50,893 bases of DNA from Maribacter sp. (GTDB lineage: Bacteria; Bacteroidota; Bacteroidia; Flavobacteriales; Flavobacteriaceae). The notes under the pieces were generated by a model, which saw nothing but the letters and a program-made list of their open reading frames with translations, had not been told where the DNA came from and searched no databases. The position numbers and the translations under genes are program-made. How positions within the stretch are numbered: the first letter of the stretch is position 1; every line of letters begins with the position of its first letter. The DNA lies in contig JAAETN010000146.1 in NCBI GenBank assembly GCA_024228355.1, positions 1-50,893 on the forward strand, in the 5' to 3' direction. This document shows, piece by piece, positions 1-9,072 of this stretch.

Positions 1-2
1 AA

Positions 3-629
3 AGAGAGCCTCTTAAGATAAAGGTATGTGGTATGAACCGAAATACAGTGGAAGTCGGGGCCTTAAAACCAGACTATTTAGGTTTTATTTTCTGGGAACA
101 ATCTAAAAGGAATTTTGATGAGAAGCCATTGGTTCTTCCCCATAGGATAATGAAAGTCGGTGTTTTTGTAGATGGACGTATAGAAGAGGTAATTGAAAAA
201 GTTAAAACACACCAACTTTTGGCTATTCAATTACATGGCAGCGAAAGTCCCGAATATTGCATTGCCTTGAAACAACTATTGAAGGGAGTAGAAATTATAA
301 AGGTCTTTTCAATAAAAGATAAATTCAATTTTGAAGAACTCAAGCCATTCGAATCGGTTTGTGATTATTTTTTATTTGATACGAAAGGGAAATTGCCTGG
401 TGGAAATGGATTTAAATTCAATTGGGAAGTATTGAAAGGGTATCCCTCAAAAAAACCATTTTTTCTTAGTGGAGGCATTGGATTGGAGGATATGGATTCC
501 ATCCAAGAATTTATGCAAACACCTGAATCTAAACAATGTCATGCTATTGATGTGAACAGTAAATTTGAAATAGGACCTGGATTGAAGGACATAGAGAAAT
601 TGAAGGATTTTATAAAGAATTTAAAATGA
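3..629 (+). CDS. trpF: Phosphoribosylanthranilate isomerase, 5' end cut by window edge
   Basis: Isomerises N-(5'-phosphoribosyl)anthranilate to CdRP in cytoplasmic tryptophan synthesis. The ORF track begins at an internal ATG at 33, but the same frame stays open to the window edge and reads KIKVCGMN just before it. That is the family's N-terminal beta strand with the catalytic Cys of the KxCG motif, so the true start lies outside the window and only a few residues are missing. The C-terminal half shows the FLSGGIG and [15 protein letters not shown] phosphate-binding segments of the (beta/alpha)8 barrel. The stop overlaps the trpB start as ATGA, so the two are translationally coupled in a trp operon. 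The identification is very secure; only the start is unseen. Confidence 0.95.
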   Translation, partial: REPLKIKVCGMNRNTVEVGALKPDYLGFIFWEQSKRNFDEKPLVLPHRIMKVGVFVDGRIEEVIEKVKTHQLLAIQLHGSESPEYCIALKQLLKGVEIIKVFSIKDKFNFEELKPFESVCDYFLFDTKGKLPGGNGFKFNWEVLKGYPSKKPFFLSGGIGLEDMDSIQEFMQTPESKQCHAIDVNSKFEIGPGLKDIEKLKDFIKNLK

Positions 630-1807
630 GTTATAACGCAGACGAAAAAGGCTATTATGGGGAGTTTGGCGGTGCATTTATACCGGAAATGCTATATCCG
701 AATACTGAGGAGCTTCGCCAAAATTATCTCCGAATTATGGAAGAACCTTCGTTTAAGAAAGAATTCGACCAGTTATTGAAGGATTATGTAGGGCGGCCAA
801 CACCCTTGTATTTCGCGGAACGACTTTCAAAAAAATACAATGCTAAGATATATCTCAAAAGAGAGGATTTATGCCATACCGGAGCACATAAGGTGAACAA
901 TACTATCGGGCAAATACTTATGGCAAAGAAGCTCGGCAAAAATAGGATTATTGCCGAAACCGGTGCCGGACAACATGGTGTCGCCACTGCTACTGTTTGT
1001 GCACTAATGGGTATTGAATGCGTGGTTTATATGGGTGAAATTGATATCGCACGACAAGCACCAAACGTTGCTAGAATGAAAATGTTAGGGGCAGAAGTGA
1101 GACCCGCACTGTCAGGAAGTAGAACCTTGAAAGACGCAACCAATGAAGCCATTCGGGATTGGATCAATAATCCGGTTGACACCCATTATATCATTGGTTC
1201 GGTGGTTGGTCCTCATCCCTACCCCGATATGGTAGCACGATTCCAATCGGTAATTTCTGAAGAAATAAAATGGCAACTAAAAGAAAAGGAAGGTGTTGAA
1301 AATCCAAATTATATCGTAGCCTGTGTCGGTGGCGGCAGTAATGCCGCTGGCGCATATTATCATTACTTGGATAATCCTGCAGTAAATATCATTGCTGTTG
1401 AAGCTGCCGGAAAAGGAGTGCATTCTGGAGAAAGTGCCGCAACCTCGGCCTTAGGGAAAATGGGTATTATTCATGGAAGTAAAACCCTTTTAATGCAGAC
1501 CGAGGATGGTCAAATAACCGAACCATATTCAATATCGGCAGGTTTGGATTATCCAGGCGTAGGACCCATGCATGCCCATTTGTTTACAACGGGTAGAGCC
1601 GAATTTATTTCGATTACCGATGATGAAGCAATGAAAGCAGGCCTAATGATGTGCAAGTTGGAAGGAATTATTCCAGCTATCGAAAGTTCACATGCCTTTG
1701 CCATATTAGACCATAAAAAGTTCAATCCAAATGATATTGTTGTTATAAACCTTTCGGGGCGTGGCGATAAGGATTTGGATACTTATATAGATTATTTTGA
1801 ATTATAA
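626..1807 (+). CDS. trpB: Tryptophan synthase beta chain
   Basis: PLP enzyme that condenses indole, channelled from TrpA, with serine to give tryptophan. The 393-residue length is normal for TrpB1. The PLP lysine is K89 in HTGAHKVNN, and the PLP-phosphate loop GGGSNAAG lies near residue 235. The start overlaps the trpF stop (ATGA). An 82-bp gap with two hairpins separates it from trpA, unusual inside a trp operon. An antisense ORF at 784-987 in the track is a shadow. Confidence 0.98.
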   Translation: MSYNADEKGYYGEFGGAFIPEMLYPNTEELRQNYLRIMEEPSFKKEFDQLLKDYVGRPTPLYFAERLSKKYNAKIYLKREDLCHTGAHKVNNTIGQILMAKKLGKNRIIAETGAGQHGVATATVCALMGIECVVYMGEIDIARQAPNVARMKMLGAEVRPALSGSRTLKDATNEAIRDWINNPVDTHYIIGSVVGPHPYPDMVARFQSVISEEIKWQLKEKEGVENPNYIVACVGGGSNAAGAYYHYLDNPAVNIIAVEAAGKGVHSGESAATSALGKMGIIHGSKTLLMQTEDGQITEPYSISAGLDYPGVGPMHAHLFTTGRAEFISITDDEAMKAGLMMCKLEGIIPAIESSHAFAILDHKKFNPNDIVVINLSGRGDKDLDTYIDYFEL

Positions 1808-1810
1808 ATT

Positions 1811-1841
1811 GTCCCCTTGAGCGTTCTTTAGGGGTGTTTTT
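1811..1841 (+). terminator. Hairpin plus T-run between trpB and trpA
   Basis: Four nucleotides after the trpB stop, CCCCTTGAG-CGTT-CTTTAGGGG folds into a nine-step stem with one T-T mismatch and one G-T wobble. It is followed by TGTTTTT. This has the shape of a weak rho-independent terminator inside the operon and could lower trpA relative to trpB. Function is inferred from shape only. Confidence 0.4.
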
Positions 1842-1855
1842 ACATCCCCCTTACT

Positions 1856-1871
1856 CCCCCTTCAAAGGGGG
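1856..1871. repeat. Perfect G/C-rich inverted repeat upstream of trpA
   Basis: CCCCCTT-CA-AAGGGGG is a perfect 7-bp inverted repeat, preceded by another CCCCCTTA run. It begins about 15 nt after the T-run of the previous hairpin and ends 18 nt before the trpA start. It looks like a small interspersed palindrome, but no second copy was noticed in this window, so repeat-family status is unproven. Confidence 0.4.
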
Positions 1872-1889
1872 AATCCATATTTTCAAATT

Positions 1890-2654
1890 ATGAAAAACCG
1901 AATACAACACAAACTAAAAGAGGATAAGAAAATCCTCTCTATATATTTTACAGCCGGTTATCCTGCCTTAAATGATACCGTCAGAATCATTGGGGAATTG
2001 GAAAAAAACGGAGTTGATTTGATTGAAATAGGACTACCATTTTCAGATCCATTGGCAGACGGTCCAACCATTCAAGAAAGTTCTACAACCGCATTAAATA
2101 ATGGAATGCATACTGAATTGCTTTTTGAACAATTAAAGGACATTCGAAAAACGGTCTCGATTCCATTGATTATCATGGGATATTTTAACCCTGTATTTCA
2201 GTATGGGGTTGAAGATTTTTGTCAACGTTGTCAAGAAATTGGGATAGACGGACTCATTCTTCCCGATTTGCCTTTAGATGTTTATCTGAAAGACTATGCA
2301 TCTATTTTCAAGAAGTATGGTTTAGTAAATGTATTTCTAATTACTCCACAAACCAGTGCTGAACGTATCAAGGAAATTGATGAAGCTTCAGATGGATTCA
2401 TCTATATGGTTAGTTCGGCCAGTACAACAGGGGCAACCGAAGGTTTTGGGTTAGCACAGCAGAATTACTTCGCCCGGATTACTGCACTTGAATTGAAAAA
2501 TCCTCAAATTGTTGGATTTGGTATCAATAATTCAGAAACGTTTCAAAAAGCCACCCAGTCTGCCGCCGGAGCCATCATAGGTTCTGCCTTTATAAAGCAC
2601 TTGACAATAAACGGTGTGGATTCGATTTCTGATTTTATAAAAACTATTCGATAA
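1890..2654 (+). CDS. trpA: Tryptophan synthase alpha chain
   Basis: Cleaves indole-3-glycerol phosphate to indole and glyceraldehyde-3-phosphate and passes indole to TrpB. At 254 residues it has normal family length. The signature IEIGLPFSDPLADGP carries the catalytic acids: E46 and D57 align with E49 and D60 of the E. coli enzyme. The SSASTTGATEGF loop and GFGINN and GAIIGSAF phosphate-binding segments follow. It is the last enzyme gene of the trp operon; a small membrane protein gene begins 4 nt after the stop. Confidence 0.98.
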   Translation: MKNRIQHKLKEDKKILSIYFTAGYPALNDTVRIIGELEKNGVDLIEIGLPFSDPLADGPTIQESSTTALNNGMHTELLFEQLKDIRKTVSIPLIIMGYFNPVFQYGVEDFCQRCQEIGIDGLILPDLPLDVYLKDYASIFKKYGLVNVFLITPQTSAERIKEIDEASDGFIYMVSSASTTGATEGFGLAQQNYFARITALELKNPQIVGFGINNSETFQKATQSAAGAIIGSAFIKHLTINGVDSISDFIKTIR

Positions 2655-2658
2655 ATAA

Positions 2659-2883
2659 ATGGACATTATCAACAACTGGAAACTAGTTATATTGCTTTGT
2701 CTAACTCTGGGGTTAGCTCCTTTTTTTCCTGAACCCCATATATGGGGGAAAATTCGCTGGATTGCAGGTGGAGCAAACGGAATGGCAGTTCAAGATTGGT
2801 TTGATGTCGTTTTCCACGGTTTCCCCTTTATACTTTTAATTCGCTTGATTATTTTTAAGTTAATTGGCTTGTTCAAAAAATAG
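2659..2883 (+). CDS. Small conserved-type membrane protein, function unknown
   Basis: A 74-residue protein with two hydrophobic stretches (about residues 8-25 and 53-70) around a short polar loop containing PEPHIWGKIRW and an AGGANGM segment. It begins 4 nt after trpA and is probably co-transcribed. I do not recognise an enzyme family. Databases sometimes label similar flavobacterial proteins as transporter-related, but nothing here supports transport. It could be a small inner-membrane structural or regulatory protein. Confidence 0.75.
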   Translation: MDIINNWKLVILLCLTLGLAPFFPEPHIWGKIRWIAGGANGMAVQDWFDVVFHGFPFILLIRLIIFKLIGLFKK

Positions 2884-2923
2884 AATTGTCTACATTTAAA
2901 GCTTTATCAAACCACACTATTGA

Positions 2924-4423
2924 ATGAGAAAATTGTTTGCCTTATTATTTGTATTGATTACAGGGAACATTATCGCCCAAGAAGAGTCAGAGTTAAAAGC
3001 CCATGTAAGCCATACCATAAATGAGCTTAGAGAATTTGTTGCCATACCTAACGATGCATTGGAACATGCTGACATTAACAGAAACCTTACGTGGTTGACC
3101 AAAAAATTCAACGAACGGGGTTTTAATTCTACCGTATTACCTACAGATGGAGAATCCCTTTTTTTTGCGGCCCTACCTATGGAGGATAACAAGCCCACCA
3201 TTCTTTTTTATATGCATTTAGATGGCCAATCCGTGGACCCTGCCAAATGGGACCAGTCCAATCCTTATGAAGTAGTTCTAAAATCAAAAGATGGTGACAA
3301 TTGGATTTCCCAGCCATTCGATAGTTTGGCGAACAACCTCAACTATGATTGGCGATTATTTGGTAGATCAACATCCGATGATAAGGGCCCAATTGTAATG
3401 TTATTGAATACCATTGACCTTTTGAAAAAGAACAAGGTCACCATCCCTTTTAATGTAAAGGTGATTTTGGATAGCGAAGAGGAAAAAAGTAGCAAACCAC
3501 TACCTAAAGCAGTAAAAGAATACCGCGATTTATTGAAAGCTGATTTCTTGGTCATTAATGATGGCCCTGTACATGTTTCTGGTAATCCTACCATGATTTA
3601 TGGGTGCCGAGGAATTACATCTCTCACACTAACGACTTACGGACCAATTAAACCACAACATAGTGGCCATTATGGCAATTATGCTCCAAATCCCGGCTTT
3701 CAATTGGCACAAGTGTTGGCCAGTATGAAGGATTCAGATGGAAAAGTATTGATTGATGGTTATTATGATGGCATATCCTTGGATGAAACCACCTTGGATA
3801 TTCTTAAAAGTGTGCCTGATGATACTGAAACCATAAACACATTATTAGCCATTAAAACGCCTGATAAAGTAGGTGGATTTTACCAAGAGTCTCTTCAATA
3901 TCCCTCACTGAATATTAGAGGGTTGGGCTCTGGCTGGGTTGGTAAAAAGGCAAGAACCATTATTCCGGAAAGTGCCACTGCCGAGATTGATATGCGCTTG
4001 GTACCTGAATCAGATGGGAATAGATTGAAAGGTTTAGTGAAAAAACATATTGAGAATCAAGGATACTATGTAACTGATAAGCTTCCAACCAAAGAAATAC
4101 GAATGGCCCATGACAAAATTATAACTATAAAAGAGGGGCCAGTCACGAACGCATTTAGAACAGATTTAACAAATCCCTACGGTGAGTTTTTGGTTAATAC
4201 CTTAAACAAAAAATTTGGTGAAGATTTGGTTCAAATTCGGATTATGGGGGGAACAGTCCCCATAGCGCCGTTCATTAACGAATTAAAAATTCCGGCCTTT
4301 ATTGTTCCGATGGTAAATCCGGACAACAATCAACATAGCCCTAATGAGAATCTAAAAATTGGACAGATTGCCTATGGCATCAAGACCTTTTATGGGATTT
4401 TGAGTACTGCTATAGACCAATAA
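2924..4423 (+). CDS. Secreted M20-family metallopeptidase
   Basis: Zinc-dependent exopeptidase or dipeptidase fold, probably exported: the first 19 residues (MRKLFALLFVLITGNIIAQ) are a Sec signal peptide. Metal-binding elements of clan MH are visible in order: H98-x-D100 in FYMHLDGQ, the bridging Asp in STSDDKGP near residue 145, the Glu pair in LDSEEEKSS near 185, and a late His in NQHSPNE. The lid or dimerisation domain lies between roughly residues 225 and 380. It is 499 residues, in the usual range for M20 dipeptidase-like proteins. The substrate is unknown. It stands alone between trp and a glycosyltransferase gene. Confidence 0.88.
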   Translation: MRKLFALLFVLITGNIIAQEESELKAHVSHTINELREFVAIPNDALEHADINRNLTWLTKKFNERGFNSTVLPTDGESLFFAALPMEDNKPTILFYMHLDGQSVDPAKWDQSNPYEVVLKSKDGDNWISQPFDSLANNLNYDWRLFGRSTSDDKGPIVMLLNTIDLLKKNKVTIPFNVKVILDSEEEKSSKPLPKAVKEYRDLLKADFLVINDGPVHVSGNPTMIYGCRGITSLTLTTYGPIKPQHSGHYGNYAPNPGFQLAQVLASMKDSDGKVLIDGYYDGISLDETTLDILKSVPDDTETINTLLAIKTPDKVGGFYQESLQYPSLNIRGLGSGWVGKKARTIIPESATAEIDMRLVPESDGNRLKGLVKKHIENQGYYVTDKLPTKEIRMAHDKIITIKEGPVTNAFRTDLTNPYGEFLVNTLNKKFGEDLVQIRIMGGTVPIAPFINELKIPAFIVPMVNPDNNQHSPNENLKIGQIAYGIKTFYGILSTAIDQ

Positions 4424-4519
4424 AATTATTTGAATTTTTATCTGTCGGTAATTTGGGTAATATAGACCTCTTTCTTAAATGAATTCAAAAAAGGGAAAAA
4501 TATTCACTTATATAATGAT

Positions 4520-5701
4520 ATGAAATCGATAATCAAGCAAGGCCCAATCATAACAGAAGCATATGATGCGAATACTGAAACTGCCCAGGTATACTATAAA
4601 GCCGTAAAAGAATGGGTTGCCAAACAAACCGAAAGCTTAAAAGAGCTAGATGTCAAAGCCCAACGCTATGGCAATGAAGCCCTGGCGTTTCGCACAATGT
4701 TGAAATTTTTGGAATCCGAGAAGATTATCTTAAACCTTAAAGAAGCGGTTACACTTACCCTTATTAATCCTGTTTACAAGGAGACGGGGCGTATGCAGAA
4801 GAGAAACCAGCATCCCCATGGTGAGAACTCATTACGAACAAAAATCACCACTCTCCAATATTTCATGAGGATTAACCCTCTTTTCAAGGGTCGGGTTTTT
4901 GTTGTGGATGATGGATGCCCTGATGGATCTGGAAATATGGCTGAAAACATTTTAGCCGAACACCCGAATTGTCCCCATAAGGTTTTTTTTCTTGCAAATG
5001 CGATTGATGAAAATGATATTGATCTACCTGTTGGCATAACCCATAAAAACGGAAGCAATCGAAGTGTCAAAGGTGGCGCGGCATTGTTCGGAATGCAAAA
5101 AGCTCTGAAAACTCCAGCAGAAGGTGTACACATAATTGTAGATAACGATGCTGATCTGTCTATTCACCCAATGCAGTTGGGTTTGTTGATCAAGGATATT
5201 GTGGAAGGAAAAACTAAGGCGATTGCGGGATCAAGACGTGAAGATGATTCTGTTTCACTTATTGGGGGAGCTAGAGACCTTCGCGGGAATCTGTTCATTC
5301 GTATTTGGCAACACTTTTTACCTCAACTTGCTGAGAATATTGTCGACACAAATAGAGCATTCAAGGCATTTGAAAGCAGTGCTTTGGAAAGGATATTACC
5401 AGCTATTAAGATCTATACTTTTCCTTATCAGATAGAGCTACTTCAAGCATGTATATCAATGGAAATTCCTTTGATAAAGAAAGGTATTGCCTATTTGGAT
5501 TCTGAGGCAGCCTCAACACAGAGTGGTGACAATATCACTGAAACATATTTAAATCAAATCAATCAAATAATTGATATCGCGAGGAGATATAACACCATTC
5601 CTATAACGGATCCTCTAATGAAATATCTATCATCCATATCTGAGGAAGAATGGCGCAAAATAGAGGCTAATCCTCCTGAAAGTATTCTGGACATGATCTG
5701 A
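4520..5701 (+). CDS. Family 2 (DPM1-like) glycosyltransferase
   Basis: A predicted cytoplasmic GT-A fold. It shows VVDDGCPDGS (nucleotide-sugar binding), SVKGGAALFGM, the metal-binding HIIVDNDADLS in the DxD position, and DTNRAFKAF, which resembles the DTxxGFK element of dolichol-phosphate-mannose-synthase-type GT2 enzymes. About 110 residues precede the catalytic domain and are not recognised. No membrane segment is seen. The neighbours give no pathway clue, so donor and acceptor are unknown. GT-A membership is fairly secure; the exact subfamily is not. Confidence 0.7.
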   Translation: MKSIIKQGPIITEAYDANTETAQVYYKAVKEWVAKQTESLKELDVKAQRYGNEALAFRTMLKFLESEKIILNLKEAVTLTLINPVYKETGRMQKRNQHPHGENSLRTKITTLQYFMRINPLFKGRVFVVDDGCPDGSGNMAENILAEHPNCPHKVFFLANAIDENDIDLPVGITHKNGSNRSVKGGAALFGMQKALKTPAEGVHIIVDNDADLSIHPMQLGLLIKDIVEGKTKAIAGSRREDDSVSLIGGARDLRGNLFIRIWQHFLPQLAENIVDTNRAFKAFESSALERILPAIKIYTFPYQIELLQACISMEIPLIKKGIAYLDSEAASTQSGDNITETYLNQINQIIDIARRYNTIPITDPLMKYLSSISEEEWRKIEANPPESILDMI

Positions 5702-5773
5702 ATTTAGCATTCAAAATGGTCCCAGTGAGAATCTGAAAATTGTTAAATTTACCAGTATAAATTTGCTTTCGGA

Positions 5774-6214
5774 TTATACTGTATAAAACCCTTTTTCTCT
5801 CAATAACACATCTACATTGTACCAAAAAACCTTAAACGTAAAATCAGGTTCAACAGTTGTATCAGTAAGTTCTAATAAATTTTTCCTTATTTCTATTGCC
5901 CTATCACTATGCATCTTTTCAGAAGGTTTTAGATAGGCCATATCCCAAGTCTCAAAAATTCTTTTCTTCGTTTCCCCTTCGCTAAGAATATCAATATCCG
6001 TATGTCTTTAATCCCGTTCAATACTGTCCATCAACTCCTTAATAGTAGCCTTACTACCTTCAAGCAATTGAATAAAATAACCCTTATTAAACACCAAACA
6101 TCCAGAAATATCATTTTTTGAATTAAAGTTTCTAGCAGTTTTTAGAATATCTTCAATTTGCTCATATGTTATTTCAGGAATTGCAATTGAACGATAAGTA
6201 AGATTATAAAGCAT
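5774..6214 (-). pseudogene. BLUF-domain photoreceptor gene interrupted by an in-frame TAA
   Basis: The track shows only 68 residues, but the same frame continues after one TAA (6008-6010) for 77 more codons to a stop at 5774. The whole reading is a BLUF flavin photosensor of 146 positions. Y7, N31 and Q49 match the flavin-contacting Tyr, Asn and Gln of AppA with identical spacing (24 and 18). After the stop, W90 and M92 in ETWDMAYL keep the AppA Trp104 and Met106 spacing. There is no frameshift and the distal part is intact, so the lesion is a single recent nonsense change at the position before the conserved RH, or a sequencing error. If real, the product lacks the last part of the domain. 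Confidence 0.88.
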
Positions 6215-6312
6215 GAATTTTCGTAAAATTGATTAAGAATAATACTATAATAAATAAGTTACTTAAATGTAAAGAAAAATCTTTATACTAACACATCAAC
6301 TTTACACCAATA

Positions 6313-6324
6313 ATCCCATGGGAT
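6313..6324. other. 12-bp perfect palindrome in the ppc-BLUF gap
   Basis: ATCCCATGGGAT is a perfect palindrome in the gap between the BLUF start and the ppc 3' end. It is too short for a terminator stem and lacks a T-run. It may be an operator half-site pair or chance. Confidence 0.25.
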
Positions 6325-6373
6325 AAAATAGAACGAATGGGTACTATTGACCTAAATATGACCTTTACAATCT

Positions 6374-8917
6374 TTAGGCTGAATTCCTACTTGCATTAAT
6401 ATTTCCGTAAAGTGAGCGGGTTACAATTTTCTCATATAACTCTTTAAATTCGGTGTCCTGTCCGATCTTTTGAAGCGCATATTGTTGAATCACCAACAAT
6501 GGCAACACAATATTTTCCCTTATCTCTATGGACTCCCTTGAAATCGGTTCATTTTCCATAAGGATGTTCGAGTCAGCAATCAATAATAGCATTTCTATAG
6601 AAAGCTGATACTCTTCGTGCAGAATATTCCAAAAATCACCATACTTGGCATCCTCTTTCATATAGCTTGTCAACTCAAAATAGCATTTCGTAAGTGACAT
6701 CATACTATTGTGCATCAATGCTTTAAAGAATGGTACTTCCTTGTACATTTTTTTCAATTCCCGTAGTCGTCCCGATTCCCTAATGGTTTTTATTGCCGTG
6801 CCAATCCCAAAATAACCAGGCACATTTTGCTTTAATTGGCTCCAAGAACCCACAAAGGAGATGGCCCTTAGGTCTGTCAACTCCAACTGTTTTTTATTGC
6901 CCCGTTTACCTGGTCTACTTCCTATATTAGCTTTTTGATAGTACTTAAGAGTACTCCTATTTTCCAAGTAAGGGATAAACATGTCATGATTCTTTAATGC
7001 ATCGTATTTAGCAAAACTCAAATCGGACAGTTCTTCCAACAACTTTCGGTATTCTTTAGAAATCACATTCTCTTTACCAAATAGATTGTTAGATAGGCCG
7101 GCAGTTAACAACTGCTCACTATTGTACATAAATTGTTCCTTGGTGCCATAGGTACTGGTAATGGTCTGTCCCTGGATTGTAAGCTGAATTTCATTATTCG
7201 CAATATCTTTGGTTTGGGCAGCATAAAAACGATGTGTCTTTCCGCCCCCACGCGCTGGTGGGCCACCTCTACCATCAAAAAACATGGCTTTGATATGGTT
7301 CTTCTTACAGACCTTGGATAATTGTTCTTTGGTTTTTAAAATTGACCAGTTCGCCTTTAAATACCCCCCATCTTTTGTACCGTCAGAAAAACCAAGCATC
7401 ATCGTCTGTTGGTCTTTTCGTTGCTCTAAATGTTTTCGGTATTCTGGCAAATCGAATAAGAACTGCATAATTGACTCAGCTTCATCCATACCTTTCATGG
7501 TTTCGAAAAGCGGAATTATATCAAAGGTAATCTCATCGTCGCTCCATCCGCACCATCTGAACAATCCATAAACATATAGCACAGAAAACACATCTTCAGA
7601 ATTACTGATGATATATCTATTACAACCTTCCTCACCATTCTTTGACTGTATTTCCTTTAATTGGGAAATGTTTGTAATCGTATCTTTTACGATATCATCA
7701 TAATCGTCAGGATCTAATTCTAATTTTTTCTGAACAAGTAATTTTATCAATTTCGATTCACTTAATTCATGAATACCCTCTTTTATAAGTCCGTTTTTCT
7801 TTAGGATAGTTTCTACGATCAAAACATGTTTACTATGGTCCTGCCTAATATCAAGAGTCGCAAAGTGCGTTTTGAAAATCTTTACTTTATCAATAAAATG
7901 ATCTAACTCATGTAAATATAGTCCGTGATAATCATCTATCAACAAATTCCGTATCGCCATTAATGGGTCAATGATCTCTTGGTATCCAATATTTTTATCT
8001 AGATTGAACATGGCGGTATAAAGGTTGTTCCTCAGCGATTTTATTTGTGGCTGTAGTTTCTTGAATGTTAGTTTTTGATGTAAAACTTTAAGATCATTAT
8101 AATAACATTTCATTAAACTGACCCTAAGTTCATCTGCGACGTTTTTGGTGGTCTCGGCTGTCACAAATGGATTCCCATCCCTATCACCACCAGGCCAAAA
8201 TCCCAATTTCATGATGTTAGGATTCTCAAATTCCTCATCGTCAATATTCTCCTTTATGTAGGCATATAAATCGCCCAATGCGTCATAATAAACATTCCTA
8301 AGTATATAAATGATGTTTTTGGCTTCATCTAGAGGCGTTGGTTTTTGACTATTGATCAATGAAGTGAGCCCGAGTTGTTGCAGGGTAATATCTATATCAT
8401 CTATCTTATTGTCTACAATAAGGGACCTTAAATCGTTCATTATATCCAGTACCGCCGGTGTATAGAATTGGGTAGGGTGTGCGGTCAATACAATTCTAGC
8501 GCTAAAAGTTGATAATTTTTCAGCTACTTTATCCCAACTTTTGGTTTTGTTAACTAGTTGAAAATAATCCTTTATAGATAGTGTTTCACTATGTTCCTGA
8601 AGTTTTGGGAAAGCTGCATCTTCAACACTATCGTACAAAACCACTTGCCTTTCTACATATTGAATAATACGGAACATAAAATCTATTTGATCCTTTTCCG
8701 ATTCAATATTCACATAGTTATGGAAGAAAGATTCTAAAATGTCCTGCGGATTCAAGCCTGCCTTAAGGCCTTTTGAAGATTGATGCAATAAAAGCGGAAC
8801 CACCATCCCAACGTTCTCAATATTCCTATAAGGCAAATTAAGAAACAGGCTGTTGTAAACGTTAAACTTATTCCGGACTGATTTTTTAAATTCTTCTAAT
8901 CTTTCTGTTTTATGCAT
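6374..8917 (-). CDS. ppc: Phosphoenolpyruvate carboxylase
   Basis: Carboxylates PEP with bicarbonate to oxaloacetate, replenishing the TCA cycle. The track ORF has 859 residues; the start chosen here (MHKTERLEEFKKSV) gives 847. The catalytic His is in LTAHPTQF, about residue 147 with this start. WPGGDRDGNPFV follows, then the Gly/Arg-rich catalytic loop FFDGRGGPPARGGG, and the C-terminus ends NINASRNSA, close to the QNTG-type end of the family. The 12 extra N-terminal residues in the track do not look like the family, and a TACATTTG promoter-like box lies between the two starts. Convergent neighbours are absent; the gene appears monocistronic. Confidence 0.97.
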   Translation of the reverse strand: MHKTERLEEFKKSVRNKFNVYNSLFLNLPYRNIENVGMVVPLLLHQSSKGLKAGLNPQDILESFFHNYVNIESEKDQIDFMFRIIQYVERQVVLYDSVEDAAFPKLQEHSETLSIKDYFQLVNKTKSWDKVAEKLSTFSARIVLTAHPTQFYTPAVLDIMNDLRSLIVDNKIDDIDITLQQLGLTSLINSQKPTPLDEAKNIIYILRNVYYDALGDLYAYIKENIDDEEFENPNIMKLGFWPGGDRDGNPFVTAETTKNVADELRVSLMKCYYNDLKVLHQKLTFKKLQPQIKSLRNNLYTAMFNLDKNIGYQEIIDPLMAIRNLLIDDYHGLYLHELDHFIDKVKIFKTHFATLDIRQDHSKHVLIVETILKKNGLIKEGIHELSESKLIKLLVQKKLELDPDDYDDIVKDTITNISQLKEIQSKNGEEGCNRYIISNSEDVFSVLYVYGLFRWCGWSDDEITFDIIPLFETMKGMDEAESIMQFLFDLPEYRKHLEQRKDQQTMMLGFSDGTKDGGYLKANWSILKTKEQLSKVCKKNHIKAMFFDGRGGPPARGGGKTHRFYAAQTKDIANNEIQLTIQGQTITSTYGTKEQFMYNSEQLLTAGLSNNLFGKENVISKEYRKLLEELSDLSFAKYDALKNHDMFIPYLENRSTLKYYQKANIGSRPGKRGNKKQLELTDLRAISFVGSWSQLKQNVPGYFGIGTAIKTIRESGRLRELKKMYKEVPFFKALMHNSMMSLTKCYFELTSYMKEDAKYGDFWNILHEEYQLSIEMLLLIADSNILMENEPISRESIEIRENIVLPLLVIQQYALQKIGQDTEFKELYEKIVTRSLYGNINASRNSA

Positions 8918-8926
8918 AGACTTTGT

Positions 8927-8934
8927 CAAATGTA
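8927..8934 (-). promoter_or_regulatory. Possible -7 element (TACATTTG) before ppc
   Basis: On the minus strand, TACATTTG fits the Bacteroidota -7 consensus TAnnTTTG and lies about 10 nt upstream of the chosen ppc start. No -33 TTTG is seen at the right spacing, and the leader would be extremely short, so the call is tentative. Confidence 0.3.
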
Positions 8935-9072
8935 TACACCCATAATGGTACATACGGAATTACTTACCCAATTGAGCTGGTAAATATCGGTATATTCAAC
9001 GAACCCATATTTGTAAATTATAGCAATTAACAAAATACTGTACACTTAGTACAAAAACAACAGAAAATGAAC

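Noticed and set aside
4774-5133. 119-residue minus-strand ORF inside the glycosyltransferase gene
   Set aside because: Antisense to a well-supported gene with conserved motifs; composition is that of a shadow ORF.
6008-6010. TAA in the BLUF gene as programmed recoding
   Set aside because: TAA is not a known selenocysteine or pyrrolysine codon in bacteria and no stem-loop signal was seen; a nonsense change or sequencing error is simpler.
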